Positions 7,132 to 15,503 of a stretch of 64,000 nt of DNA are shown here, piece after piece. The notes beneath the pieces are model-generated. The model had not been told where the DNA came from. It saw nothing but the letters and a program-made list of their open reading frames with translations, and did no database searches. Within the stretch, counting starts at the first letter, position 1; every line of letters begins with the position of its first letter. The translations under genes and the position numbers were made by a program. Origin of the DNA: JARRQJ01 sp963761035 (GTDB lineage Bacteria > Pseudomonadota > Gammaproteobacteria > DRLM01); the NCBI GenBank assembly GCA_963761035.1, contig CAVXFH010000002.1, positions 1,674,001 through 1,738,000 on the forward strand, given 5' to 3'.

Positions 7132-9217
7132 GCGCGACTTTCTGGCGGAAATTGGAACCGAAGAATTGCCGCCCAAGGCCTTGCGCCGCCTTGGCGAGGC
7201 CTTTGCCGAAGGTGTTAGCGGCGGCCTCGCCAAGGCGGAGTTGTCCCATGGTGATTTGCGCTATTACGCCACGCCGCGCAGGATGGCGGTGTTGGTACAC
7301 GACTTGACGGTATCGCAACCGGACCGCGGCGTGGAACGGCGTGGTCCAGCCATCGCCGCCGCCTTCGATGACGAAGGGGTGCCCACCAAGGCTGCGCAGG
7401 GCTTCGCCCGTTCCTGCGGTGTCGCCGCGGATCAATTGGAGCGGCTGGAAAATGCCCAGGGCGCATGGCTGGTATATCGCTGCGTGCAGCGCGGCGTCGC
7501 CACGCGGGAATTGTTGGCGGGTATCGTGGAGCAATCCCTGGCGGACTTGCCGACACCCAAGCGTATGCGTTGGGGGAGTCTGCGCGTCGAATTCGTGCGG
7601 CCGGTGCACTGGCTGGTGATGTTGTTCGGCGACGAGGTGATCGATGCCGACCTCTACGGCGTGCGTTCCGGGCGCGAGACACGCGGCCATCGCTATCATC
7701 ATCCCGGGACGATTTATCTCTCCGAGCCTCGCGCCTATGCCCCCATGCTCGAGACCGAGGGTCATGTGTTGGCTGATTACGATGCGCGCCAGGAAGCCAT
7801 TCGCGCGCAGGTGATGGAGATCGCCAAATCCGTCGGCGGGAAGGCGGTGATCGACGAGGCGCTGCTGGAGGAGGTCACCGCCTTGGTGGAGTGGCCGGTG
7901 GCCCTGCTCGGCGATTTCGAGGCGCGCTTTCTGGCGCTGCCGCCGGAGCCGCTGATCTCCACCATGAAGGGCAACCAGAAATATTTTCATGCCCTGGACG
8001 CTAAGGGAAAGCTGCTGCCCCATTTCATCACGGTATGCAATATCGACAGCCGGGATACGGCGCAAGTACGCGCCGGTAACGAGCGCGTCATCCGCCCGCG
8101 TTTTAGTGACGCGGCGTTTTTCTGGAATCAGGACCGCAAGCAAAAGTTGGAAACGCGGCTGGATAGTCTCAATCAAGTGGTATTTCAAAGCGGGTTGGGC
8201 ACGTTGCGCAACAAGGTAAACCGCGTGGCAAGTCTGGCAGGTGCTATTGCCCAGGAGATTAGCGGCAACGTAAGTTGGGCGATGCGTGCGGCGATGTTGT
8301 CTAAATGCGACCTCATGACCACTATGGTGGGTGAGTTTCCCGAGTTGCAAGGTATAATGGGCCGTTACTGCGCGGAGCACGACGGGGAACCGCATGAGGT
8401 GGCGCGTGCTCTTGAAGAACAGTACCAGCCGCGTCATGCAGGTGATAGTCTGCCGGAAACTAAAGTGGGACAGGCCCTTGCCATTGCCGACAAGCTTGAT
8501 ACTTTGGTCGGTATCTTCGGCATCGGCAAGATTCCAAGTGGCGATAAAGACCCCTTCGGATTGCGGCGCGCGGCTTTGGGTATATTACGCATTGTTATTG
8601 AGCGACAGTTGAATGTCGACTTGCTCGAGAAGATAAAGTTTGTGCAGAGGCAATGGAGCACAACCGTAGATGAGCGGAAGAATCCCGGATTTTTCAGTCA
8701 GGAAGTAGTGGATCAGGTATTCGATTTTACGATGGAGCGCCTGCGGGCCTACTACATCGAGTCAGGGACCCGGCCCGACGTGTTCGACGCGGTGTTGGCG
8801 CAACGGCCGACGCGGCCCTATGATTTCGAATTGCGCATCCGTGCCTTGGCCGCCTTTCGCGAGATGCCCGAGGCGGAAAGTCTGGCTGCAGCCAACAAGC
8901 GCATCCGCAATATCCTCAAGCAGACTGAGGAGACGATACCCGGCGAGGTGGCAGTGAAGCAGTTGGTGGAGCCGGCGGAACATGCCCTGTACGAGAGACT
9001 CTCGGCATTGAGCGATGAGGTCACGTCCTTATTCGATGCGGGCGAATACGCACCCGCTTTGCGGCGCCTGGCCGGATTGCGCGAGGCGGTGGACAGTTTC
9101 TTCGACAAGGTGATGGTGATGACCGATGATGCCGGATTACGGCGCAACCGTCTGGCGTTGTTGGCCCGACTCAACGGCCTGTTTCTGCGCGCCGCGGATT
9201 TCTCCCGTCTGCAATAG
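7121..9217 (+). CDS. glyS: Glycyl-tRNA synthetase beta subunit
   Basis: 698 residues, the usual length of the beta subunit, which binds tRNA-Gly and completes the active tetramer. It starts with the typical RDFLAEIGTEELPPKAL and contains RRGPAIAAAFD and the HD-domain-like stretch SKCDLMTTMVGEFPELQGIMGRYCAEHDGE seen in the family, ending in a helical anticodon-binding-type domain (VMVMTDDAGLRRNRLALLARL). ATG at 7121 lies inside the 3' end of glyQ. It is followed after 34 bp by gmhB, so a glyQ-glyS-gmhB-plsC operon is likely. A 490-codon antisense reading across it is a shadow. Confidence 0.98.
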   Translation: MANKRDFLAEIGTEELPPKALRRLGEAFAEGVSGGLAKAELSHGDLRYYATPRRMAVLVHDLTVSQPDRGVERRGPAIAAAFDDEGVPTKAAQGFARSCGVAADQLERLENAQGAWLVYRCVQRGVATRELLAGIVEQSLADLPTPKRMRWGSLRVEFVRPVHWLVMLFGDEVIDADLYGVRSGRETRGHRYHHPGTIYLSEPRAYAPMLETEGHVLADYDARQEAIRAQVMEIAKSVGGKAVIDEALLEEVTALVEWPVALLGDFEARFLALPPEPLISTMKGNQKYFHALDAKGKLLPHFITVCNIDSRDTAQVRAGNERVIRPRFSDAAFFWNQDRKQKLETRLDSLNQVVFQSGLGTLRNKVNRVASLAGAIAQEISGNVSWAMRAAMLSKCDLMTTMVGEFPELQGIMGRYCAEHDGEPHEVARALEEQYQPRHAGDSLPETKVGQALAIADKLDTLVGIFGIGKIPSGDKDPFGLRRAALGILRIVIERQLNVDLLEKIKFVQRQWSTTVDERKNPGFFSQEVVDQVFDFTMERLRAYYIESGTRPDVFDAVLAQRPTRPYDFELRIRALAAFREMPEAESLAAANKRIRNILKQTEETIPGEVAVKQLVEPAEHALYERLSALSDEVTSLFDAGEYAPALRRLAGLREAVDSFFDKVMVMTDDAGLRRNRLALLARLNGLFLRAADFSRLQ

Positions 9218-9251
9218 TGTTCTGACCACGCATCTTTGATAAGTGAACGCC

Positions 9252-9818
9252 ATGCAACTGATTATCCTCGACCGCGACGGTGTGATTAACGAGGATTCGG
9301 ATAGTTACATCAAGTCTCCCGAGGAGTGGTTGCCTATAGCGGGCAGCCTGCAGGCCATTGCCCGTCTTACTCAGGCTGGATATCGTATCGCGGTGGCGAG
9401 TAATCAATCGGGTATAGCACGCGGGCTGTTTGATTTGGATACCTTGCGGCGCATTCACGACAAAATGCAACGCGCCGTTGCGGTACAGGGCGGTCATATC
9501 GAGGCAGTCTTTTTCTGTCCCCATGCGCCGGAGGATCATTGTGAATGCCGTAAACCTCAACCCGGCCTGTTGCGCAAGATCGCCCTGCATATGCAGGTGG
9601 ACCTCAAAGGCGTGCCGGCTATAGGCGATTCATTGCGCGATATTCAAGCGGCGCGGGCCGTGGGCGCGAGGCCGATCTTGGTGCGCACCGGCAAGGGAAC
9701 GATGACCGCGGCGCGGGGCGAAGGCTTGGCGGGTGTGGCGATCTATGCCGATCTCGCCGCGGCGACCGACGCCTTGTTGAAGGGATCCGCCGAGATAAAG
9801 CCCCCGCCTCCAGCATGA
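9252..9818 (+). CDS. gmhB: D-glycero-beta-D-manno-heptose-1,7-bisphosphate 7-phosphatase
   Basis: HAD-superfamily phosphatase removing the 7-phosphate in ADP-heptose synthesis for the lipopolysaccharide inner core; cytoplasmic. The nucleophile motif LDRDGVIN sits at residues 6-13, followed by SNQSGIARG, the zinc-binding Cys/His cluster FFCPHAPEDHCECRKPQPG characteristic of GmhB, and GDSLRDIQAA. ATG at 9252 starts directly on the conserved N-terminus; a GTG three codons earlier is possible. Its stop overlaps the plsC start as ATGA. Confidence 0.95.
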   Translation: MQLIILDRDGVINEDSDSYIKSPEEWLPIAGSLQAIARLTQAGYRIAVASNQSGIARGLFDLDTLRRIHDKMQRAVAVQGGHIEAVFFCPHAPEDHCECRKPQPGLLRKIALHMQVDLKGVPAIGDSLRDIQAARAVGARPILVRTGKGTMTAARGEGLAGVAIYADLAAATDALLKGSAEIKPPPPA

Positions 9819-10570
9819 TTGAAGCTACGCCCCAGCCAGTTGCTCCAGTCGCGCCGGGTACGATCTGGCGGTCCAGCTTGTTCATGGTGGGGATGGTGCC
9901 GACCACGGTGCTGTTCGCGCTGTTGGGGCTGTTGTCCTTTCCCTTTCCCTACCGCTGGCGCTATGCCGTCATCACCCGTTGGACCACTTTCAATCTGTGG
10001 TGGCTGAAGGTGACCTGCAATGTACGCTATGAGGTGGAAGGCAGGGAACATATTCCCGCCGGCCCGGCGGTCATTCTGTCCAAGCATCAATCCGCCTTCG
10101 AGACCATGGTCTATCAGCGCATCTTTCCCCCCCATGTGTGGCTGCTTAAGCGGGAGCTGTTATGGGTGCCTTTTTTCGGCTGGGGGCTGGCTATGCTGGA
10201 ACCCATCGCCATCGACCGTAAAGCTGGGCGCAAGGCTTTGCAGCAATTATTGGAGATTGGAACCAAGCGTCTAGCCGCCGGCCGTTGGGTGGTGATCTTT
10301 CCTGAAGGTACTCGCGTAGTACCGGGAGAGCGGGGGCGTTATGCGCCGGGTGGCGCTATGTTGGCGGTGCGCAACGGCTGTCCCGTGCTACCGGTTGCGC
10401 ATAACGCCGGAGAGTTCTGGCCGCGGCGCGGCTTTATCAAGCACCCCGGCACCATTCGTATCGTCATCGGGCCCACAATCGATACCCGCGAGCGCAGCGC
10501 TCAGGAAGTCAACGCCATGGCGGAGCACTGGATTGAGGAAACGATGGACGCGCTCGGCGATCGCAAGTAA
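9815..10570 (+). CDS. plsC: 1-acyl-sn-glycerol-3-phosphate acyltransferase
   Basis: About 251 residues; acylates lysophosphatidic acid to phosphatidic acid at the inner membrane. An N-terminal hydrophobic segment (FMVGMVPTTVLFALLGLLSF) anchors it. The acyltransferase motifs are LSKHQSAFET, an H(X4)E form of the usual H(X4)D, then FPEGTR and GCPVLPVAHNAGEFWPR. The KHQSAxE variant is common in gammaproteobacterial homologues, so activity is expected. ATG overlaps the gmhB stop, and with glyQS these genes look like one operon; the next gene is on the other strand. Confidence 0.92.
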   Translation: MIEATPQPVAPVAPGTIWRSSLFMVGMVPTTVLFALLGLLSFPFPYRWRYAVITRWTTFNLWWLKVTCNVRYEVEGREHIPAGPAVILSKHQSAFETMVYQRIFPPHVWLLKRELLWVPFFGWGLAMLEPIAIDRKAGRKALQQLLEIGTKRLAAGRWVVIFPEGTRVVPGERGRYAPGGAMLAVRNGCPVLPVAHNAGEFWPRRGFIKHPGTIRIVIGPTIDTRERSAQEVNAMAEHWIEETMDALGDRK

Positions 10571-10851
10571 AACGCGAGCAGGTTTATCTTCATTTGAAAT
10601 CCAACCGCAAACACGTTGTGGCGCTGACCGCCGTATCGTTACCGTTAGTATCTATGCTTCATTGATAAACGACATTATCCTGCGCCGTAAAGGAGCCTGA
10701 AGGGTAGAATCTCAGAGGTGTTGAATCTCACGGCATTGAGAATGTTCCGGTGGCCGAGTAATTCGGCGATCCGGGTACAGGCTGGGTTTGCTTCCGGGCG
10801 GCATGGATTACGAGGGAGATGGCTATTCCGGCCTCTTGGCCCGAGCGATTT

Positions 10852-11409
10852 TCATATTGCCGGCTGTGTTTGCAGCGTTAGGCTCTTGATCGTCATTCTT
10901 ATGATGGATTCATCGGTTGAAATGCGTGCGATGTCTTCCAGGGGAATCCAGGCAAGGTCTTTTGATTCGCTGCTGATGATTAATGGCGCGTCGGCATCGG
11001 CCTCCAGCAGAAAGCGCACATCATAATGCAGGTGGCGAGGTTCGGCGCTGCGGGCCGGGATAGAGTGCACGTCCACATCGAAAATCGCCTCCGACAACGG
11101 GCGGATATTTCCGATGCCGGATTCTTCACGGGCTTCGCGCAAGGCGACGCGCAAGATATCCGGATCGCCGTCCGCATGGCCGCCGAGTTGCAGCCAACGG
11201 TCCAGCTTGAAGTGATGGGTCAACAGCGCTTTACTAAGCGCATTGTCGACGATCCAGGCCGATCCGGTGACATGCCCGATTTGCAGACCGCGATCGAAAC
11301 AATTGCTTTCGGCCTCGACGAATCGCAGCAGGGTTTCATACATGTCCCGTTCATGCTGATCATAAGGGCAATATTCGCGTAGCTTGGTCAATAACGGCGA
11401 TCGCTGCAT
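10852..11409 (-). CDS. NUDIX hydrolase
   Basis: 185 residues; hydrolyses a nucleoside-diphosphate-linked substrate that cannot be predicted from sequence. The Nudix box is GGHADGDPDILRVALREAREESGI near residues 75-100, keeping REAREESGI but with Pro where the consensus has the first Glu, a variant seen in this GGHADG subfamily. The N-terminal ~50 residues (LTKLREYCPYDQHERDMYETLLRFVE) are helical and family-specific. It is flanked by non-coding DNA on both sides and appears monocistronic. Confidence 0.88.
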   Translation of the reverse strand: MQRSPLLTKLREYCPYDQHERDMYETLLRFVEAESNCFDRGLQIGHVTGSAWIVDNALSKALLTHHFKLDRWLQLGGHADGDPDILRVALREAREESGIGNIRPLSEAIFDVDVHSIPARSAEPRHLHYDVRFLLEADADAPLIISSESKDLAWIPLEDIARISTDESIIRMTIKSLTLQTQPAI

Positions 11410-11965
11410 GAGAGGTATGTGCGTTAAGCTTTACTGTTGAGATTATACAGTATAACCGCATTCGCGATCCTGAAGCAGCGGGGATCGGGGGTGCTATTTT
11501 CATCCGCAAGTTCGATGTCGCCATCGCGAAGAATAGCTGGAACGAGACTTAGGCGACTATGCCAGCAGGGTTCCCAAATGCAGAGGCCATCATCGATGCG
11601 GAAGCGAGCCCGATGAAAGGCGCATTGCATAAGAGCTCTGTCTCGTTATTGTTTGTCGCAGCCAACACAGGCCATACAGGTGGATTGCGGGCGACCATTT
11701 GGAGAGTGTGAGCCGTGTGGGTCAGGATATTTTGAGTAAGAAGCCCGTGAGACCGTGATGCGCTTTGTCCCGTCTTTGGCAGAGTCAAAGGAGCAGATTG
11801 ATTGGCATTAAGCCGTTGCCGTCACGTATTTTTCGCCTTATCAGCCTCATGAAATCTTTACTGGTACGGAATTTGCCTTGTTACGTTGCGCTCTAGAGTG
11901 CGCCGGAATAATGGCGTATGGAGTGTAATTATGGATGATTGTTGACGACAAGAGGAGGCAGGCCA
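11410..11965. other. Intergenic stretch without a recognisable gene
   Basis: About 555 bp. The only open frames are short minus-strand readings (for example 11424-11630) with no ribosome-binding site or family resemblance. It may hold promoters for the diverging NUDIX and PilZ-like genes; no clear -35/-10 pair was settled on. Confidence 0.5.
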
Positions 11966-12355
11966 ATGTTTAGCGACAATCGCGTACATGCGCGTTTATC
12001 GGTGCCGAGGTATTACACAGAGGGCAGCTTTCATCTCATCGATGGTGAACGCAAATATCATTACATTCGCGCCAATGATATTTGTATCGAGGGCGTCGGC
12101 TTGGATGTGCCGTCTGCCATCGCGCGCGGTGCCCAAGTTAAGGTGTGCTATAAGTCGGAGGGTTGGCGCTCCGATCTTGATGGCACAGTAATGTGGTGTG
12201 CGCGATCTGACCGAGTCGGCGGAGTGAGCCGGCAATCCTATCCGAATTTTCGGGTGGGTATTCGTCTTAATCCCGACAATTTTCAAGACAATGCGCTGCT
12301 GTATCTCTCTTTGAAGAACGGACTCGATCAGGCGCGCCCCAAACGACTGGCTTGA
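11966..12355 (+). CDS. PilZ-domain-like protein
   Basis: 129 residues. An N-terminal RVHARLSVPRYY gives the basic RxxxR-type segment that in PilZ proteins contacts cyclic di-GMP. The following part shows the PilZ barrel pattern: ICIEGVGLDVPSAIARGAQVKV, LDGTVMWC, then FRVGIRLNPDN. The second DxSxxG motif is imperfect (DICIEGVG), so ligand binding is uncertain. ATG at 11966 follows the strong ribosome-binding site GAGGAGG; an in-frame start nine codons earlier is less likely. No signal peptide is seen. It could act as a cyclic-di-GMP receptor or be a degenerate PilZ protein. Confidence 0.65.
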   Translation: MFSDNRVHARLSVPRYYTEGSFHLIDGERKYHYIRANDICIEGVGLDVPSAIARGAQVKVCYKSEGWRSDLDGTVMWCARSDRVGGVSRQSYPNFRVGIRLNPDNFQDNALLYLSLKNGLDQARPKRLA

Positions 12356-12575
12356 AGCGCCTGGGAGGCGCCTTGAAATTGTTATTACAAGGTCGGGTCT
12401 ATTCCGTGTACGGATGAAGCAGCTGCTTTGGTATGGGGCTTGCTCATTTTCCTCATTTCTATTCTGGTGATGTCGCCGACAAGAATCTACGGGTGTGGGC
12501 GGGTTTGCACGGGTTTTTTCTCCGCAATCTAATCCGCTTACTTAATTCCTCGCCCGGAGTCAATCAGAGACAAGG

Positions 12576-12974
12576 TTAGTTTAGTCCTTTGCCGATAAAG
12601 CGGATGATTTGGCGGCGTTGTTTTTTGTCGGGCCGTTTGTAGGAGCGGGGCGTGGAGCGGTCGTCCAGACGAAGTTGTTCCGCCAGAACTTCGCGCGCCG
12701 TCCGGCTGGCCTGGGTTTCTTCGTAGAGCATGGCGGCAGATTGCGCGGGACCGCGCCTGGCGCTCACCTCTTTCACTATAATGATAAATTGGTAAGGGCC
12801 TTTGCGGATCTGCACGACCTCTCCGACGCGTACTTCATGGGACGGTTTTATACGATTGCTATTGATGTGCACCTTGCCGCCGCTGACGGCTTCCGCCGCC
12901 AGCGACCGCGTCTTAAAGAAGCGCGCCGCCCATAACCATTTATCGATACGTACCTTGCCGACGGCTATTTCCAT
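12576..12974 (-). CDS. hslR: Heat-shock protein 15, S4-domain RNA-binding protein
   Basis: 132 residues. Hsp15 binds 50S subunits carrying stalled nascent chains after heat shock and helps recycle them. The S4 fold is clear from residue 7: VRIDKWLWAARFFKTRSLAAEAV, GGKVHINSNRIKPSHEVRVGEVV, followed by the family's basic tail DKKQRRQIIRF. ATG at 12974. A 26-bp inverted repeat begins 29 bp upstream in the divergent spacer with the aminotransferase gene and could control it. Confidence 0.93.
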   Translation of the reverse strand: MEIAVGKVRIDKWLWAARFFKTRSLAAEAVSGGKVHINSNRIKPSHEVRVGEVVQIRKGPYQFIIIVKEVSARRGPAQSAAMLYEETQASRTAREVLAEQLRLDDRSTPRSYKRPDKKQRRQIIRFIGKGLN

Positions 12975-13002
12975 GCGCGTGACTACACCGATTTGAACTC
13001 TT

Positions 13003-13028
13003 TATACACTTCGTTAGTGAAGTGTATA
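13003..13028. repeat. Inverted repeat in a divergent promoter region
   Basis: Perfect 10-bp arms TATACACTTC and GAAGTGTATA around a 6-nt loop. It lies 29 bp upstream of the hslR start and 160 bp upstream of the aminotransferase start, with no U tract, so an operator is more likely than a terminator. The binding protein is unknown. Confidence 0.6.
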
Positions 13029-13187
13029 TCAGATTTTTAATCCAATTGGGCAACACGTTTCTAAAACGGAATAACGAACCCGCCGGGCTTTGATAACAAG
13101 CTGGCGTTGTAAGCTGTTAGAGGCCGCCGTATACTTCAATCCTTGGTTGCCCTTAACATAACTTATATTTAAACCCCATTAATAATT

Positions 13188-14381
13188 ATGGAAATAAAAT
13201 CGTTTAATCCCCCGATTCGTACCCTCATGGGTCCAGGACCGTCCGATATTCATCCCCGGGTATTGGCGGCAATGGCGCGACCGACCATCGGTCACTTGGA
13301 TCCCGCCTTCATTGGGATGATGGATGAAATGAAGGCCTTGTTGCAGTACGCCTTTCAAACTCGAAACGCATTAACCATTCCGGTTTCCGCGCCCGGGTCG
13401 GCGGGTATGGAGACCTGTTTCGTTAATCTGGCGGAGCCTGGGGACAAGGTCATTGTCTGTCAGAACGGCGTGTTCGGCGGGCGCATGAAGGAAAACGTGG
13501 AACGCTGCGGCGCAATCGCGGTGATAGTGGAAGATGCCTGGGGAACAGCGGTCGACCCCAACAAGCTGTCGGAAACCCTTAAGATCCATCCCGAGGCCAA
13601 GGCGGTAGCCTTTGTCCAGGCCGAGACCTCCACCGGGGTGTTGTCCGATGTGAAGACCTTGGCGGAAATCGCGCAACGCCACGGCTGTCTCACCATCGTC
13701 GATGCCGTTACTTCAGTCGGTGGATCGCCCCTATTAGTGGATAAATGGGGCGTGGATGCGGTGTATTCCGGGACGCAGAAATGTCTGTCATGTACCCCCG
13801 GCTTGTCGCCGGTGAGTTTCAGTGAACGTGCCGTAGAACGGATCAAGGCGCGCAAGAGTAAGATACAAAGCTGGTTCCTGGATCTAACCTTGGTCATGAA
13901 TTATTGGGGCAGCACGGCCAAGCGCGCCTACCATCACACCGCGCCCATCAATGCCCTCTATGGTTTACATGAGGCCCTAGTGATGCTGAAGGAAGAAGGA
14001 ATAGAGAATGCTTGGTCACGGCATCAGCGTAACCATTTTGCTTTGCGCGCCGGTGTTGAGGCGATGGGCTTGCGGTTTCTGGTGAAAGAGGAGCACCGCT
14101 TGCCGCAACTCAATGCCGTCAGCATACCAGAGGGTATAGACGAAGCAAAGGTGCGGCAACGCCTGTTGGAGGAATTTAATCTCGAGATCGGCGCCGGTCT
14201 CGGCAGCCTGGCAGGCAAGATCTGGCGTATTGGTTTGATGGGTTATTCCAGTAGTCCTAAGAACGTACTATTTTGCTTGGCGGCTTTGGAAAAGGTGCTG
14301 ATCGAGATGAAGGCGCCCATCGCGCGGGGCGCCGCGGTAAGCGCCGCCGGTGCGGTATTGACGGAACCGTCATCATCCTGA
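13188..14381 (+). CDS. Class V PLP aminotransferase (serine/alanine-glyoxylate aminotransferase family)
   Basis: 397 residues of the AGT/SGAT fold. Signatures are LMGPGPSDIHPRVLAAM at the N-terminus, the cofactor region SAPGSAGMETCFVNL, DAVTSVGG with the PLP-contacting Asp, and SGTQKCLSCTPGLSP containing the Schiff-base Lys near residue 201. Such enzymes transfer the amino group of serine or alanine to glyoxylate, typical of C1/photorespiratory or glyoxylate metabolism. The donor cannot be fixed by eye. The C-terminal about 20 residues (ARGAAVSAAGAVLTEPSSS) are an Ala-rich extension. No neighbouring gene of the serine cycle is present. Confidence 0.9.
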   Translation: MEIKSFNPPIRTLMGPGPSDIHPRVLAAMARPTIGHLDPAFIGMMDEMKALLQYAFQTRNALTIPVSAPGSAGMETCFVNLAEPGDKVIVCQNGVFGGRMKENVERCGAIAVIVEDAWGTAVDPNKLSETLKIHPEAKAVAFVQAETSTGVLSDVKTLAEIAQRHGCLTIVDAVTSVGGSPLLVDKWGVDAVYSGTQKCLSCTPGLSPVSFSERAVERIKARKSKIQSWFLDLTLVMNYWGSTAKRAYHHTAPINALYGLHEALVMLKEEGIENAWSRHQRNHFALRAGVEAMGLRFLVKEEHRLPQLNAVSIPEGIDEAKVRQRLLEEFNLEIGAGLGSLAGKIWRIGLMGYSSSPKNVLFCLAALEKVLIEMKAPIARGAAVSAAGAVLTEPSSS

Positions 14382-14636
14382 AGTTCTCCTTGTCGGCTGG
14401 CTGCCCTATTTGCGTCATTCCTGACGTTTTTAGTCACTACCAGTAAAATTCATACTGTGACGTCCGGCAAGTTTCGACTGTGAACTTAAAACCGCACCAC
14501 CCTTTAAGAGTATGTATTTAAATATAGAATATCTACATGGCACGGGAAATGCCCAATCTTTGCTGTGGCCGGCGCATTTTTGATGAGAAATTATTGAGGC
14601 CATGTTTCAGAGAGGTATCACGAGAGGAGGTATGCC

Positions 14637-14978
14637 ATGAAATCGATGCTAACTTCAAATGACATAGTTCAACAGTCCTTAGCCTATCGCGGCACGGGAG
14701 GGGTCAGTGCCGAAAATAGGGCATATGGGTTTCGTCCCGCCTTCTTTGATCGCAACAGCGGCCGCATACACCTTTCCCGCGATGCCGACGGCAAGCCTGC
14801 CACCTATCATCTATTCGATGGCTTACCGCTGGAGTGCATTGTAGCGCGCGACAACGAGGGAAAACCTTGCGCGGTGAGTGCCTCGGTAGTGGTCGGATTT
14901 GTCAGGGAAGGTTACTTTTTTACTCGCGAACAAGCAGCACAGCTTATTCAATGGGAGTTGGATAAGATTGTTGCTTGA
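14637..14978 (+). CDS. Uncharacterised small protein
   Basis: 113 residues, family not recognised. ATG at 14637 has GAGGAGG about 8 nt upstream, an unusually strong ribosome-binding site that supports translation. The protein is soluble-looking, with RIHLSRDADGKPATYHLFDGLP and GFVREGYFFTREQAAQLIQWE; no signal peptide or membrane span. It lies alone, convergent with apaG. A promoter is not obvious in the AT-rich 250 bp before it. Confidence 0.65.
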   Translation: MKSMLTSNDIVQQSLAYRGTGGVSAENRAYGFRPAFFDRNSGRIHLSRDADGKPATYHLFDGLPLECIVARDNEGKPCAVSASVVVGFVREGYFFTREQAAQLIQWELDKIVA

Positions 14979-15008
14979 ACTACGCAGCGGCTAAGTCTTG
15001 CGGCGCTG

Positions 15009-15392
15009 TCAGTGCAGCGTGCGCGGTACCGACAAGGTAAAAATCGGGATTTCGGTACTGAACTGACTGCCGTCCTCGCCGACCATCTGATAGAAGCCGC
15101 GCATCGTACCCACCGCCGTATCGAGCACCGCCCCGCTGGTATATTGAAATGCCTCTCCGGGGCGCAGATAAGGCTGCTCGCCCACCACGCCATGGCCACG
15201 AACCTCTTGGATTTTGCCATTGGCATCGGTGATGATCCAATGACGCGCCACCAGTTTGGCCGCAACTTTGCCCATATTCTGGATGTTGACGGTATAAGCG
15301 AACACATAACGATTTTCATCGGGGACGGATTGATCCTCGATATAAAAAGGCTCCACGTTGACGGTAATTTTATAGGGAGAATCGCTGTTCAT
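15009..15392 (-). CDS. apaG: ApaG protein
   Basis: About 127 residues, the full ApaG length. The single fibronectin-III-like domain is evident from YKITVNVEPFYIEDQSVPDENRYVFAYTVNIQN, HWIITDANGKIQEVRGHGVVGEQP and SGAVLDTAVGTMRGFYQMV. ApaG is widely conserved, often near ksgA/apaH, and is linked to magnesium/cobalt homeostasis; its biochemical role is not settled. Here it is separated from those usual neighbours. The internal ATG at 15392 fits the family start; an ATG four codons upstream is the alternative. Confidence 0.95.
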   Translation of the reverse strand: MNSDSPYKITVNVEPFYIEDQSVPDENRYVFAYTVNIQNMGKVAAKLVARHWIITDANGKIQEVRGHGVVGEQPYLRPGEAFQYTSGAVLDTAVGTMRGFYQMVGEDGSQFSTEIPIFTLSVPRTLH

Positions 15393-15503
15393 GGCGGTCA
15401 ACATCTTCCGTATTACTGAATGTCGAGGTATGCATCTCGACTAAATTATAGGGCACCAGAATTTTAGCATATGAGCGCCGGGCTGTCTCGTTCACGCGCG
15501 GCG

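Noticed and set aside
6965..8437. 490-codon open frame on the minus strand across glyQ/glyS
   Set aside because: Antisense to two unmistakable synthetase genes; translation is His/Arg/Gln-rich low-complexity without family resemblance, a usual artefact in GC-rich DNA.
12359..12376. GCGCCT/AGGCGC hairpin after the PilZ-like gene
   Set aside because: Stem of 6 bp without a following T tract; too weak to call a terminator.
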